Shown: positions 11,301-21,769, numbered from the stretch's first letter. The stretch: 64,000 bases of DNA from Blakeslea trispora (GCA_025331445.1 JAIWNE010000086.1:1-64000); one strand, 5' to 3'. Made by a program: numbers and translations. Notes: generated from the letters alone by a model not told the origin.

Positions 11301-12597
11301 AGAACGCCTTCAAAAGGGGCTGCAGGACTATAAGAAGAATGGAATTTCCTTCTCCAGAAATTTCACTCTTCAGATGAGGCACTGTGGCTCCTTTGTTGGC
11401 AGAGATTTCAAACTGCTTGCCCAGATTATACCCGTTGTCATGCGCAAGACCTTTAATACCCCTGATGACACCAACCTTATACCCATCATAGACTGCTTTG
11501 TCAAGGTTGGAAGACTCTGCTCACTCTTATACCACGAAAAGCACAACCATCGTTTCAGTGACTATATACCCCTTTTACAACAAACAGTCGCTGAAACTTT
11601 GGAAAGTGTATACCGCTTTGACCTCTCTAATTTTCTGAATATACCCTCTTTTGACAAGTCCCCCTACTCGCATACCCTAAAAGTACATCTGCTTAACCAT
11701 ATCGTCGATGATGTCAAGCGCTTTGGATCCCTGTTGAACTGCCACACAGAGCGTGGTGAGCAGTTCAATAAATTCATTCGCGAACGCATCACTTATACCA
11801 ACCGCCAAAATCCGTCAAGAGACGTTGCTGTTAAGTTTGCAAAGCAATTTATGCTTCAACACCTCGTCGGAGGCGGTTCATTTATACCCAAAAACCAAGA
11901 CTATAGAACTGTGGCTAGTCCAACTGTCTCTTCCTATTTTGTTGATCATCCTAGGGAGAGACAGCTTTTCTTTGGTGCTCTTCGAGAGTTTGATACCCTT
12001 GATACCCTGTTGTCTCCTAAACCCGGTCAAGTCGGCCTATATACCATTTCTTATACCCTACATGGTCACTTGTACCGCAAGAACTGTCTGGGCATTGTTG
12101 ATTCATATAGCAATGATACAAAAAGGCTGGTTCCTTTGCGTATGTCTGAAGACGTCAATCAGTATACCTTCAGATCCCATTTATACCCTAATCTCCTTCT
12201 TGATTGTGACAGTAATACCCTCTTGCAGCCCTGCCCTGGTCAAGCAGTGGAATGTAATATAGACCATACCATACATGTATCTGATACCAATCCCTTTATT
12301 GGCAACACTATTGTTGTCAATAGTTCAAAATTTGCTTCCTTTTGGCTGATAATTTTACATTATCAGCATAATTGTTTTAATGCACTTTAATTATTTTTTT
12401 TTTTCACAAGTCATTTAAAACCCAACTATACCCCAACCAATAAAATTTGTTTTCTGTGCATTTTAAAGCTCCCCCCGTCCTTAAACGCCGTCTAAACTCG
12501 AATTACACAAGGTTTCTTTTTTTTAGCCAATTGAAGTACGTTATTCGGATTTTTGTACACTTTTATACCATATTTGGATGAAATCTCGCTAGGAGTG
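8394..12597 (+). mobile_element. Plavaka-like DNA transposon nested in integrase
   Basis: A 4204 bp insertion. The left end starts CACTGCTAGCGA and the right end, read inward, starts CACTCCTAGCGA (11 of 12 match). TA lies on both sides (8392-8393 and 12598-12599). Removing the insert with one TA restores the interrupted integrase frame exactly, which fixes the boundaries and the 2 bp TA duplication. It carries one transposase gene on the plus strand. The noncoding flanks (8394-9284 and 12391-12597) hold no other gene. Confidence 0.88.
9285..12390 (+). pseudogene. Plavaka-like transposase with N-terminal C2H2 zinc finger
   Basis: Exon 1 is 9285-9618 and exon 2 9692-12390; the 73 nt intron begins GTAAAT, ends TTTAG and has matching phases. 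Exon 1 encodes a C2H2 finger (YRCQFCDYQ...HVHTQH, residues about 36-58) and a very acidic run. Exon 2 encodes about 898 residues with the Plavaka signature YTDETSGNTSKQYNKFDS, then VVSPLCFIAADNPRYAEL and a CRKC knuckle. A single in-frame TAA at 9516-9518 separates finger and acidic run, so the gene is either broken by one nonsense change or starts at ATG 9519 without the finger. The coding strand is saturated with ATACC pentamers (see findings). An origin in the KDZ/CACTA-like Plavaka group is established knowledge for proteins with these motifs. Confidence 0.82.
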
Positions 12598-12599
12598 TA

Positions 12600-12998
12600 A
12601 TGGTAAAAAATGGATGCCGAGGAGTCTTAACAATAACAGCGGGATTAGATCGAGTAGCTCTAATTCTTGCCCTAAACTGACAAGTTTCACAACCTTGAAC
12701 TACTGTAGTCACTATATCTCGGGCATCCTTCAAAACAAAGAACTTCACCACTTTATCTAGAGTATTAAGAATACCCAAATGACTTTCTTGATGAATACGA
12801 GTAACCACCTCAAGTGCATTTCCCTCATGTAAGACCTCACGATTTGATTTCCTGTCAAGCACCCGACCATTTTCATCAATATAAAGACGATCAGCTTGGT
12901 ATTTGATCTTCTTCTTCATCTTATTATCAGCACCATTTGGGAAGACACCATCCAACAAGTAATAATAAATGGAGAGGAACCAAGCAAAGGTGATGGCC
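12600..12998 (-). pseudogene. Ty3-like integrase N-terminal zinc-binding domain
   Basis: About 130 residues with the HHCC module of retroelement integrases (VVTRIHQESHLG for the two His, then GCETCQFR for the Cys pair), followed by the linker into the core (TPRHPFFTI). The frame runs into the nested transposon at 12597 and resumes at 8391. On the other side it is continuous with the RNase H frame once the 532 bp insert at 13005-13536 is ignored, except for one TAG between them. Confidence 0.85.
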
Positions 12999-13004
12999 AT
13001 GACA

Positions 13005-13536
13005 GTAGTGTTGCATACAACAGCCTGTTTCAGAGCAATAAAACAAAGTAAGATCAGATTAGGCTTATTGTGACCAGTCTATTTCTATATATGGAATTCT
13101 CAGGCTGTTGCGTTCAAACGGTACAAACACTGGATACAATGTATCCAGGTTACAGCAATGTATACATTGTGCTCAAGTTACTCAGTTATCATACCAGTAT
13201 TTCCATAGTATAAATAGAGACAGAAAACATATATCTGAATAAAAAACATCTTTCTTTGGTCTGATTGACTTTATTATTGTTATAAATTAGTGAATATATC
13301 ACAAGTAGTATACAATTGAATTAACAAATCAATAATTCAAAGGGGCAATCCAAACTAAAAGTAAGTAATAATGAAAAGTATACAAAAAATATTAAAGAGA
13401 GGAAAAAGGCTCAGTTCATTTATTACAAAATATAATAATATATATCTTTCAATATAATATAAAAAAAATAAAAATAGTAAATAAAATAAAATAAAAAAAA
13501 ACTAAAATGAGTAATAAAACTAACAGTATCATGACA
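13005..13536 (+). mobile_element. LTR-like insertion, probable solo LTR
   Basis: ATGACA is directly repeated at 12999-13004 and 13531-13536, and removing 13005-13536 rejoins the RNase H and integrase frames. The insert has no coding region. It carries a TATAAATAG box near 13212 and an AATAAA signal near 13240, followed by CATCTTTCTTT, an arrangement also seen at about 18590, 57920 and 63735. This fits a solo LTR. The ends are not clean TG...CA, so the exact class is unsure. The plus orientation is taken from the TATA/AATAAA order. Confidence 0.6.
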
Positions 13537-14176
13537 ACACTACTCTAAACTTCCATGGTTTCACCACGATCAATTGGTTTTTTAAAGTCTTGGACAGAAA
13601 TAAACCTTGACAAAGGATCGGCTAAGTTTTCTTCAGACCTTTTAAAGCAGATATCAAAATTGTACTCTAATACCATAGCTGCCCATCTTGTCAGTTTCAT
13701 CGTGTTTTTGGTAGGACGGAAAATGTAAAGCAGCGAATGATGATCCACGACCAGCAAAAACTTTTGTGCCCCTTCAAGAAATGCTTAAAATATGTGATTC
13801 CCCATGCGACAGACATAGCTTCTAAATGATGAATATGGTAACGAGTCTCGGCACCTCTTAGACCTCTGGAAGCATAGGACACCACCTTTTGGTTTTGCAT
13901 CGTATGCAAATCATCTACTTGAGTGAGCACCGCACCACGACCTTTCAAACTGGCATCCACATACAAGACAAAAGACCGTTCTCTCTCTGGGTAAGCAAGG
14001 CAAACCGCACTCGAACACAAAGCATCCTTAAGCTGTCCAAAAGAATTTTCTTGTTCTTCACCCCAAACAAACTTGACATTTGACCTTGTTAATTTAGTGA
14101 GGCTAGACGCTATGGAAGCAAAGTCCTTGACATATTTACGAAAATAATTGCAAAGGCCCAAGAAACTACGCAACAT
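13537..14176 (-). pseudogene. Ty3-like RNase H domain
   Basis: Two overlapping frames cover RNase H: LRSFLGLCNYFRKYVKDFA (RT thumb/connection), VLYVDASLKGRGAVL (first Asp), HHLEAMSVAW (Glu) and VVDHHSLLYIF (third Asp), then ENLADPLSRF. A frameshift lies near 13750. A TAG closes the frame just before the junction with the integrase frame. This is the usual tethered RNase H of Ty3/Gypsy Pol. Confidence 0.85.
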
Positions 14177-14214
14177 AGACGGATCGGTAGGACGCTCAAA
14201 ACTCTTGATCTTGT

Positions 14215-14813
14215 CTAAATCCCTGAACCTGGCATAGCACCTTTAGCAGAAAGTACATGACCCAGATATTCTGTGGATTCTTGCCCAAAGAAACACTTCT
14301 TTCGTTTCAACTTCAGATTGGCCCGTCGGCACGCCTCAAAGACCAGTTGCAGATGCATAGCATGTTCAGTCATATTCTTGCTGTATATGAGTAAATCATC
14401 CAGAAAAACCAGTACGAATTTACCAATGTAGTCCTTAAATATATACGAAATTACCCTTTGAAATTCAGACACACCAGATGTAATACCCATGGGTAAAACC
14501 TTGTACTTGAATACCCCCTCTTAGTGACAAAAGCGGTATACTCTGCATGATCGGGATTGAGAGCCAACTGATGGTACCCAGACGTACAATCACACGATGA
14601 GAAAACTGAAGCCCCTGCTACAGCTTCAGTTAACTCAGACATAGTGGGAGTCGGAAAGTTGGTGCATAAAATCATCTTATTCAACTTGCGAAAATCAATG
14701 ACACAACGTTTTGTCCCATCTCTCTTATCTACCAGAAAAGAGGGAGAAGAGAAAATACCAGTAGCCTCTTCTATCAAGTCCAGTTCCAACATTTCATCAA
14801 TATATTGGTCCAT
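14215..14813 (-). pseudogene. Ty3-like reverse transcriptase
   Basis: RT fingers and palm are read in two frames: CVIDFRKLNKMI, SSCDCTSGYHQL (first catalytic region), then FVLVFLDDLLIYS (FLDD box) and EYLGHVLSAKG. A frameshift near 14480 breaks the palm (..GYSSTRFYPWVL against the expected LPFGL-type stretch), and a gap of about 40 nt separates it from the RNase H frame. The copy is inactive. Confidence 0.88.
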
Positions 14814-14828
14814 GATCTATTGATCTTT

Positions 14829-15569
14829 TCAACTCAACCGGAATGTCTTGGACTTAATGGGAGCAGCTCCTTCTTTCAAGTAAATATCCATTTGGTAGCC
14901 TTTGATTCGAGATAAGCCAGACACCTCCGAGAAACAAGCCTTGTACTTCTCAACCACCGGAATCAAAAGACCAGGCAAACCTTCAGCAATGTTATCTGCC
15001 GTAAAATCTTGTACCTTTACGACAGGCAAATCACCTTCACTGGCCAAGCTATCATCCAAAGCTTCCGTGTACTTCTGAGATATGGCCACATGATACACTT
15101 GTTTATCCACTTCAGACACAGCAGGAAGGTGAGTGGTATAACACTGCAAACGGATACTACCAGTAGTAGCAGGAATCCTTATAGATGAGTCACCTAGGTT
15201 TATCTCAACGCCATATGCCTGGAACCAAGGTACACCCAACAAACAAAGCTTATCATTTGGACCAGTATCCGAGATACACATATGATCAGGACGCACCTTT
15301 CCAGCAACACAAATGGGCACGTTCATTACCACTTCACTCTTTGCACTAGACTTCTTGTTGTTGAAACCAATTAGATGCAAACTGTCACCATTGGATGCCA
15401 AACCAAAAGAATCAACCAAGGACTTGGAGATAACCGACACGCTTGCACCTGTGTCAAAGATAGCTTCAACTGGATGACCATCTATGGTGATAACACCTCT
15501 AAGCGGCGAACTGATCTTCATTTTGTTTAGATTGTACGGATATTTGTAAACAGACTCAGTTTCACTCAA
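14829..15569 (-). pseudogene. Ty3-like aspartic protease and start of Pol
   Basis: A 246-residue frame containing the retropepsin active site (HPVEAIFDTGASVSVISKSL, residues about 32-51) and the later hydrophobic LCLLGVPWF segment. The last third is the linker towards RT (ACFSEVSGLSRIKGYQMDI). A short break separates it from the RT frame at 14813. The protease itself is uninterrupted. Confidence 0.85.
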
Positions 15570-15572
15570 CTC

Positions 15573-16252
15573 TCAGTCAGATTCAACATCATCTGTATAC
15601 TCAGAGTCGAGATCCACCTCCTCCGAATCGTACTCATCACCAGTACTGCCACTATCATAAGTATCATCTTTAGAATCACCTTGATCAATTACATTGACAC
15701 CGACAGCACCAGCAGCAGCAACACCAGAACCAGAACTAGAACCACTAACACCAGAAACACCAACAACAGCACCAGAACCAGAACCACCAACACCACCACC
15801 ACGAACGCCTGGTAAGGCCATCAAGTGCCTTCTTCGACGCTTTGGCCTTTGTTGTTTCAAGTCACGAACCCCATCGATCAAGTCTTGAGCGGCATTAGGG
15901 TCAATAGCTGTCCAGTCTAACATGCTTAACCCCGAGTTTACATGACCAAGAGCATCCCAAATACTAAGAACCCTAGTCGGAACCGGTGATCGTCGAGCTT
16001 TGTTCTTCTTTCTATTTCCTTTAGTAGCTTTAGCCGTTACAACAGGAACTGAAGAAGACACAACAGGAACAGAAGACACAACAGGAACACCAACAGCAGG
16101 CCGTTTGGTAGTCTCTTGACCGATTGAACCAGACTCACGACCTCTCTTCACACCATAGATCTCCTTAAGATCCGCATTACCGACTGTGTCAACCAAGTTC
16201 ACACCACCAGCCACAGAGTTTAGAGGCTTTGAAATAGGAGTATCAGCCGCCT
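15573..16252 (-). pseudogene. Linker region between nucleocapsid and protease
   Basis: Open for about 213 residues from about 16214. It has a basic patch (PKRRRRH), a Gly/Ser/Val-rich low-complexity stretch and a strongly acidic C-terminus just before the protease. No enzyme motif is seen. It is a spacer in the gag-pol precursor and is frame-shifted relative to both the gag before it and the gag tail at 16253-16340. Confidence 0.55.
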
Positions 16253-16322
16253 CTAATGCTGATACTCCTTGTCTTTTCCCGAGTCCTTGTCACCACTGCG
16301 AGAACCGATCTGTATAGAGTTA

Positions 16323-17174
16323 CTACCAGTAGCAGGTTTTTTTTTGTCTCTCCAAGAATTCCGGACAGTCAGGCTTCTTATGTCCCTCTTGATTACAGAA
16401 GAAACACACCATGGGACGACGAATAGGAGCACTACCACTTCTACCAGCTTGAACTTCCGAATTCGACTTGACCAGGTTGATACTCAACTTTTCTAATTTC
16501 CCAACAAGAGAAAACATACTGTTGACAGAAGCAGTATCAGACGACAAACCAGAAACAGATCCTTGAGAGCTAACGCTATCATTAACACGAGACACAGACA
16601 AATCACCAACCGAATATTTGATAAAACTACGCTCAATCAACTTAGCACGTTCTTTGGCCACTTCAAAAGTCCTAGGAGTACCCTCCTTTTCGATTTCGCA
16701 GGCGATATTCTTATGAATGGCTGTCAAAAAGGTACGAACTTGAAGACTTTCAGACTTGTTTTCCAAAAGAGTAGATAACTCCTGCATCTTTAAAGCCAAG
16801 TCATCAACTGAAGGATATTCCGGGCCTTGTCTTAAATTCTGCAATTGCGACCACCACTTATCTTCTTGATCTTGTAAGTAATGAGAACGAAAGGCCTTGA
16901 CAAATTCCTCCCAAGTAACAGCCTTGGAACCTACTACCTTAAACCAAGTCTCAGCTTTGCCAACAAGATGATCACCAGCAACGAAGAGAATCTCTTCATC
17001 GCTCAACTTCGCAGAACCCTTAAGACGCTCCATGCGTTTCAACCAGAACACCGCATCATCGCTATCACCAGCGAAGTCCCTGAGCTCATTAATATAACGC
17101 GCAGCTGCACCACTACGCTTACCACTACGAAGATTTTCTTAAACCATAAAGTATCTTTGGTAAATAGAGAACAT
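16323..17174 (-). pseudogene. gag: Ty3-type gag with CCHC knuckle
   Basis: Reading from ATG at 17174 the frame meets a TAA after 11 codons (17139-17141). It then resumes as the Gag capsid-like region (FWLKRMERLKG, FRSHYLQDQEDKWW, RTFLTAIHKNIACEIEKEG) and a C-terminal zinc knuckle CFFCNQEGHKKPDC. It ends at 16323, after a run of nine A residues on the coding strand (plus 16340-16348). Beyond the run, a different frame continues sensibly for about 28 codons, so the A run is either a mutated homopolymer or a gag-pol frameshift site. The copy at 5801-6277 lacks the early stop. Confidence 0.85.
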
Positions 17175-17192
17175 GTTAACACAACTATTTCA

Positions 17193-17206
17193 GGTAGGCC
17201 GGACCA
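17193..17206 (-). other. Primer binding site of the right LTR
   Basis: The same 14 bases as at 6292-6305, two bases inside the LTR end. This conserved spacing supports the LTR boundaries. Confidence 0.6.
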
Positions 17207-17208
17207 CT

Positions 17209-18285
17209 TGACAACTTAATATCCCTCCAGTATGTTACCTTTGATTCGAACATGTAAACAATAAGAAATAACAAAGGAGATAGCCGACTGTAAAAACTAT
17301 CAATAGCACACGAGGAGAAATATTAATAGAATGAGGTAAGATTTAGGCACTTGTAAGCTCCAAAGACAGAATTTGAAGGTAGTAGTAAATATAAAAGAGA
17401 AAAGACTCGATTAGGTTTTTTATGAGGCACGAAGCACTCTATTTAAAGTGATAAACTAATAACCTAGTCAACAAAAATATAATTTCTACAATCACCAATA
17501 AAACAAATCACAATAGTGATTTCAACAACATTTTCTAATATCTAACGGAACCTTTCTTGAGCGTACTTCCAAAAATAGAGACAACGTGAACAATAGCCAA
17601 GATAAACTGTCAAATTGTAATATTAACAATCTTCAGTGACACCGACATTGATCGCTAATTTAATAATAAATTAAACGTAGCATCATTCAAGCACAACAGA
17701 GAGATATCAGAACAATAAGATCGGAATAGCCAAAAACAATAGAGAGAGATCCCCAACAACGATTTCTAATGGACTTGCTAGTCATACCAGAGTAACACCA
17801 GAGACAGAAGTAGCGCCATCAGTAACAATAGAGAGGATAGAGAAATAAAATAATAAAAGAAATAAACGGTAATTCAAAATAAAAATAAAATAAAGGAAAT
17901 CAATACAATAAGAAAATAAAATAAACAAAGAAGTGAGGCAAGAATAGAGTGAACAAGACAAGAAAAGAGGAACAGAGAGTAACGATTACTATAAAATAGT
18001 ATATGCTTCAACACCTAGTTATGACAACCAGAACAATACAATGAGGACTTGACTTGCAATCAACAATTTACCGGATAGTGTTTCTATTGGCCACAACTGT
18101 TGCCAGCTATTACCCCTCGCATAACGGAGTAATACAAACCAGACTTGTACCTCAAAACACCTATCAACAACACAAAGCACGACACACAAGAACCAAGTAA
18201 CTTCACCATAAACACCAGTCATCATAGCCTTTGAGAGCAGCATATAGAGTGAAAAAAGCAACACAAACATTTTAGACATACGTCA
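17209..18285 (-). repeat. Right LTR of the Ty3-like element
   Basis: A 1077 bp copy paired with 6308-7382, ending ACGTCA at 18285. On the element's strand this is the 5' LTR, upstream of PBS and gag. Confidence 0.88.
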
Positions 18286-18286
18286 A

Positions 18287-18484
18287 AATGTCAGGCCCAT
18301 TCAGGTTGATAGTGTAGAAGAAGACGAGAAGAAAGAAGATCAAGAACAAGACGAACAGAAGCAGCCTGAAATAGACATGTCCGAAGTACCATTGGAAGTA
18401 GAAGTACGACTTAGAAAAGAAGCAAAACGAAAAAGAAAATTCAAACCCATTACGTCAAGCAAAAGAAGAAAAGGTCATTCCTAA
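18287..18484 (+). pseudogene. Truncated acidic/basic ORF end, FKP-KR motif
   Basis: An open frame of 65 codons starts at the edge of the LTR and ends TAA 18482-18484. It has an acidic Glu/Gln-rich half and then a basic end (KRKRKFKPITSSKRRK). It resembles 18707-18913 and 57731-57934 at protein level. A TATAAATA box (about 18590) and AATAAA follow downstream. Probably the 3' end of a retroelement polyprotein reaching into an LTR; no enzyme motif is visible. Confidence 0.4.
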
Positions 18485-18706
18485 TCTGGCTATACTCTTT
18501 AGAAACACTTCGTTAGATCCATTATTATATCATAGCTTATATCCTTTATGACTTATACATATTTGGTATAGAATATATCAATTAGCATCAGTATAAATAT
18601 CCCAACTTGATTGATGAATAAAACATTATCATCTTTTTACTATTTTAAATTTCTATTGTATTGTTAAATTAGATTAACCACTGAGAGTTGAATCTACATA
18701 CTTCAG

Positions 18707-18913
18707 GCTATTGACAAGACTGACAAAAATGTCGTAGACGTTAGCAGTTCTGAGCGCAAGCAGCCAATTGAGGTTGAGTATAACCTTCCGTATTTGCATA
18801 ATCCAAATAAGAAAAGGTTCAAACCTCAGATACTTAACAAAAAAAGAAAGAAGACTAGGCTGAACTTGATTCGTATAAGGAAGCTGCCTTTAGGAAAACA
18901 CAAAGTACAATAG
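18707..18913 (+). pseudogene. Second FKP-KR ORF end
   Basis: An open frame of 68 codons following a TTCAG acceptor-like site, ending TAG 18911-18913. It contains NPNKKRFKPQILNKKRKK. TATAAAAG follows at about 19009. Similar to the preceding unit in layout but not at nucleotide level. The function is unknown. The rest of 18914-19182 shows no gene. Confidence 0.4.
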
Positions 18914-19182
18914 TATTCGTCGAGACATAAGAATCAATCGGATGGAAGTATATAATTACTTCCTACTTTATTTGAAATAGTATAGATATTTAGCATAGAA
19001 TAGAAAAGTATAAAAGACCGTATTTTGGATAATTTTAAGCTCTTTATCAAAGACTTATTATCAAAATACAGGTAAACGATAAATAAGAAAATAAATAAAG
19101 ATCAAAGACTTATAATCAAAATACAGTTGTCTACGTCAAGCTTTTCCAGTGATCTTATTGGCTCAAAAGCTCTACTTTGGTC

Positions 19183-19395
19183 CACTACACCCAAAAGGAC
19201 GTCCACTGCTGCCAAATTTAGCGGTGGACGTCGGTTATTTGTACAGCAATTCGGCGTCCGCTGCACAAAAGTGATCGTAAAGTCCCACTGCAAGTCCACT
19301 GCAGGTCCACTGTTAGTTGGGACCCGACGATCACTGCTGTGGACTGGACAGATGAAATGCTTGCCATGTCCCCAGTGGATCATACAGGGCGTCCG
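19183..19395. repeat. Subterminal GTCCACTG motif cluster, left end of CACTA
   Basis: Copies and near-copies of GTCCACTGC in both orientations lie within about 210 bp (for example near 19201, 19223, 19256, 19282, 19293, 19303 and 19337). The right end (about 30280-30310) has further copies. Such subterminal arrays are the usual binding sites of the CACTA accessory protein TnpA; that role here is inference. Confidence 0.65.
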
Positions 19396-20726
19396 TCTTA
19401 TTTACTTTAGCTATGTGATTGGATATCTTTTTTGAAGAATCTTTATTCAATTGGCAATTTTTTATAAATATACTCAAAAATTCTTTGTTTAATTGGCTTT
19501 ACATTTGCTATTTTATTGAAATTGACATTTCTAATTGGATGATATGGACTTCTTTACACAAATATACTTCTTTACGATTGGACTGTTTACAGCAAATATA
19601 GAGGATTAGAGGCTTAAAAAGTGGCTTTTTATTATAGGAATAAACTTTTTTTGATTGAAAATAATGGCTAGTTTATGGGGGAAATGTAGGGGGGAATTCG
19701 ATCAAAAAACCAGGGCAGACGGCAGGCATCAATCAGAGAAAAAAGCCTAGAAATGAACCAGAAACAGGCAAAAACGCTGGCTAAAATGGCAGTAAAAAAA
19801 TGGAATAGATGGCCAGAATACAGGCAGAAACCGCTTGGAATTTAGGCACAAATGTAACGAAAGCACTGCAGAAACGATCAAAAAACCAGCAATTTCACGG
19901 ATGGCACAAAAACCAAAAAGCATACAGAACCGTTAGAAGGAGAAATCGAGCAAGGAATCTAAAAATGAATACTTTATCAACAAAACAATTAGATGGGTTG
20001 AAAAAGATGTATATACAAAAGAATTACTTACTTGAAACCAGTTAAACCTTGTTATAGACATAAACCAGTATGACCAACCAAAAGAACCTTTTAAAAGGAA
20101 GAAATCTACAATAAAACAATGAGTTAAAGAGAACCTTTAAAGCTTGATAGTTTACTTACAGTTCAAGAGAAAAGACAAAAGTAGAGACTCAAAAGATGTT
20201 ACAGGTAAACCATCTAGAAAAGGGTTATCAGAACAGTGTGTAAGCTTTCTATTGTGTAGTATTTACCTTAAGACTATGTCCATTTAAAGAGAAAACGGAA
20301 ATGAGAGCCAAATTACTTGTTTCTAAAAAAAGGAGTGAATAAATAGTACAAACAAGCTAAATAATCTTTACCTTAAACAACAAATCATATTACATCTATG
20401 TCAAGCAAAAGTAGAGAATAGATGCCTAAGATATCACTCTTAGTAATTACTCAATTGAATAAGAAAAAAAACTTACTTTTTTTTATTTGAAAATAAAGAG
20501 AAAAGGAAAGAAAGGGAAAAAAAGAAAAAAAGAAAAAAAGAGAGTGAAGAGAGAAAATAACTGAAAATTTTTTCTACCTGTCAAATTTGGAGTAAATAAA
20601 ACAATGACTTACCAATATAGTAATAAAAAAAAGGGTTCGATTTCCTGTCAATTAATTTGAAAGCTATAAATAAAGGTCTTCAAAAGACTTGAAACCGCCA
20701 TCATTATCCGTTCTTTTCTCTTCAAA
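19396..20726. other. Noncoding left arm of the CACTA element
   Basis: No gene is supported. It is homologous to the left arm of the non-autonomous element at 31420 (shared tract around 19550-19590 and 31780-31820). A purine-rich tract lies at about 20490-20560, upstream of the passenger gene. Confidence 0.5.
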
Positions 20727-21769
20727 ATGAACCGTCAAATCCCCACTGTCGCTGCTTCTACCCCTCGTGCTCCTGTCCGTCCTTCTGTTCGCTCTGTCTC
20801 TGCTGCTCGTACCGAAGAACGTTTTGAAGAGGTCTTTTATAACTTGGACGTGGTTTCTGGACGTCTTGCACGAATGGAATCGCTTCTTATTCAAACTGAT
20901 ACCAGTACCAGTGCTAACAGAGTCACTATTAATGCTAGAAATCTCACTTTTCTTGTAAGTTATACTTGTTTCATACTACATTTCAGATACTTACGCTTTT
21001 GTCTTTTCTGATAGAAGGCAGTCAAGGACTCATTTGACGATGCAAAGCAAGTGGGTGTCGAATTTGACTATCGCCAGCCAATGAAGACATCGAGTAGAAA
21101 CCGTTCTGTTTTTGAAGGCATTCATCAGAATGCCATCGCCAAAGTGAAAGCCCTTTCTGGCTTCTCAGGAGACCAAGAGCTTTCCTTCGAAGTACAAAGA
21201 TGTCTCGGTGAAAAGGTCAGAAACCAGTTTGATTTGATCAGAAGGCGCCAGAAAAGAGATGCTTCTTTGCCAGAAGCAAGAACGACGTTCCAAGTCAGTG
21301 AGCGTAAGCGCAAGCGATTGCAGAGAGTAAGTGATAATATAGAAACCCCTTAAAACTGGCAGTAATACTCATCCATCTTTTGAAGAAACTTCGTTCTCGT
21401 ACTGCCTGCTTTGCTGATAACAAGGCAATGATGACACCTCTTTTTGGTGAAGATGAGGAGTGTGCTGCTGTCCTTGACATGAAGTATATGTCGGAAGAAG
21501 AAGATGAACAAGAGATTGACGAAGAGGATAGCTACTTTCGTGTTCTGGTTCCTTCTTGGCGTTCAGACAAAGTAAGTTGCTAAAGCATCTTTTACCCTTG
21601 TTCGTGATGCTGACAATGTTTGTAGTTGAACCAATTTTTCGCTGCTTTGGACAGCATCCATAAGAAGAAGAACAAGGCCGTACGCGCTCCTCGACGCCGT
21701 GAAGTTGTTGAAAAGGAGCTGCCTACTGGACGCCACGAAAAGTTTCTTCAATGGGCCATTAGGTTTTAA
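20727..21769 (+). CDS. CACTA passenger gene, four exons, TnpA-like candidate
   Basis: Exons 20727-20954, 21015-21326, 21386-21571 and 21626-21769, with introns of 54-60 nt that all begin GTAAGT and end AG. Every exon junction is phase 0 and the joined frame is open: 289 residues. The N-terminus is basic, Pro/Arg-rich. Residues about 30-55 look like a short coiled coil (FEEVFYNLDVVSGRLARMESLL). The middle is basic (RRRQKRDASLPEA, ERKRKRLQR), then comes a strongly acidic stretch (EEEDEQEIDEEDSYF) and a basic C-terminus (HKKKNKAVRAPRRR). No known domain is recognised. Its position beside a tnp2-type transposase inside CACTA ends suggests a DNA-binding TnpA-like accessory protein. It is intact although the transposase is not. 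Confidence 0.7.

Larger units (their letters stand above)
6308..18285 (-). mobile_element. Ty3/Gypsy-like LTR retrotransposon with nested insertions
   Basis: On the minus strand the order is LTR (18285-17209), PBS, gag, a Ser/Gly-rich linker, aspartic protease, reverse transcriptase, RNase H, integrase, LTR (7382-6308). Integrase after RNase H is the Ty3/Gypsy order. Two insertions are nested inside: a DNA transposon at 8394-12597 in the integrase, and an LTR-like insert at 13005-13536. The coding region has stops and frameshifts, so this copy is dead. The near identity of most of the LTRs suggests that the insertion, or a conversion of its LTRs, is fairly recent. No target-site duplication can be read because the left flank is another gag. 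Confidence 0.9.

Noticed and set aside
13004..13544. 10 bp inverted repeats AGTAGTGTTG / CAACACTACT as transposon ends
   Set aside because: Part of the right copy lies in the restored integrase coding sequence; the direct repeat ATGACA and frame restoration fix the insertion limits better.
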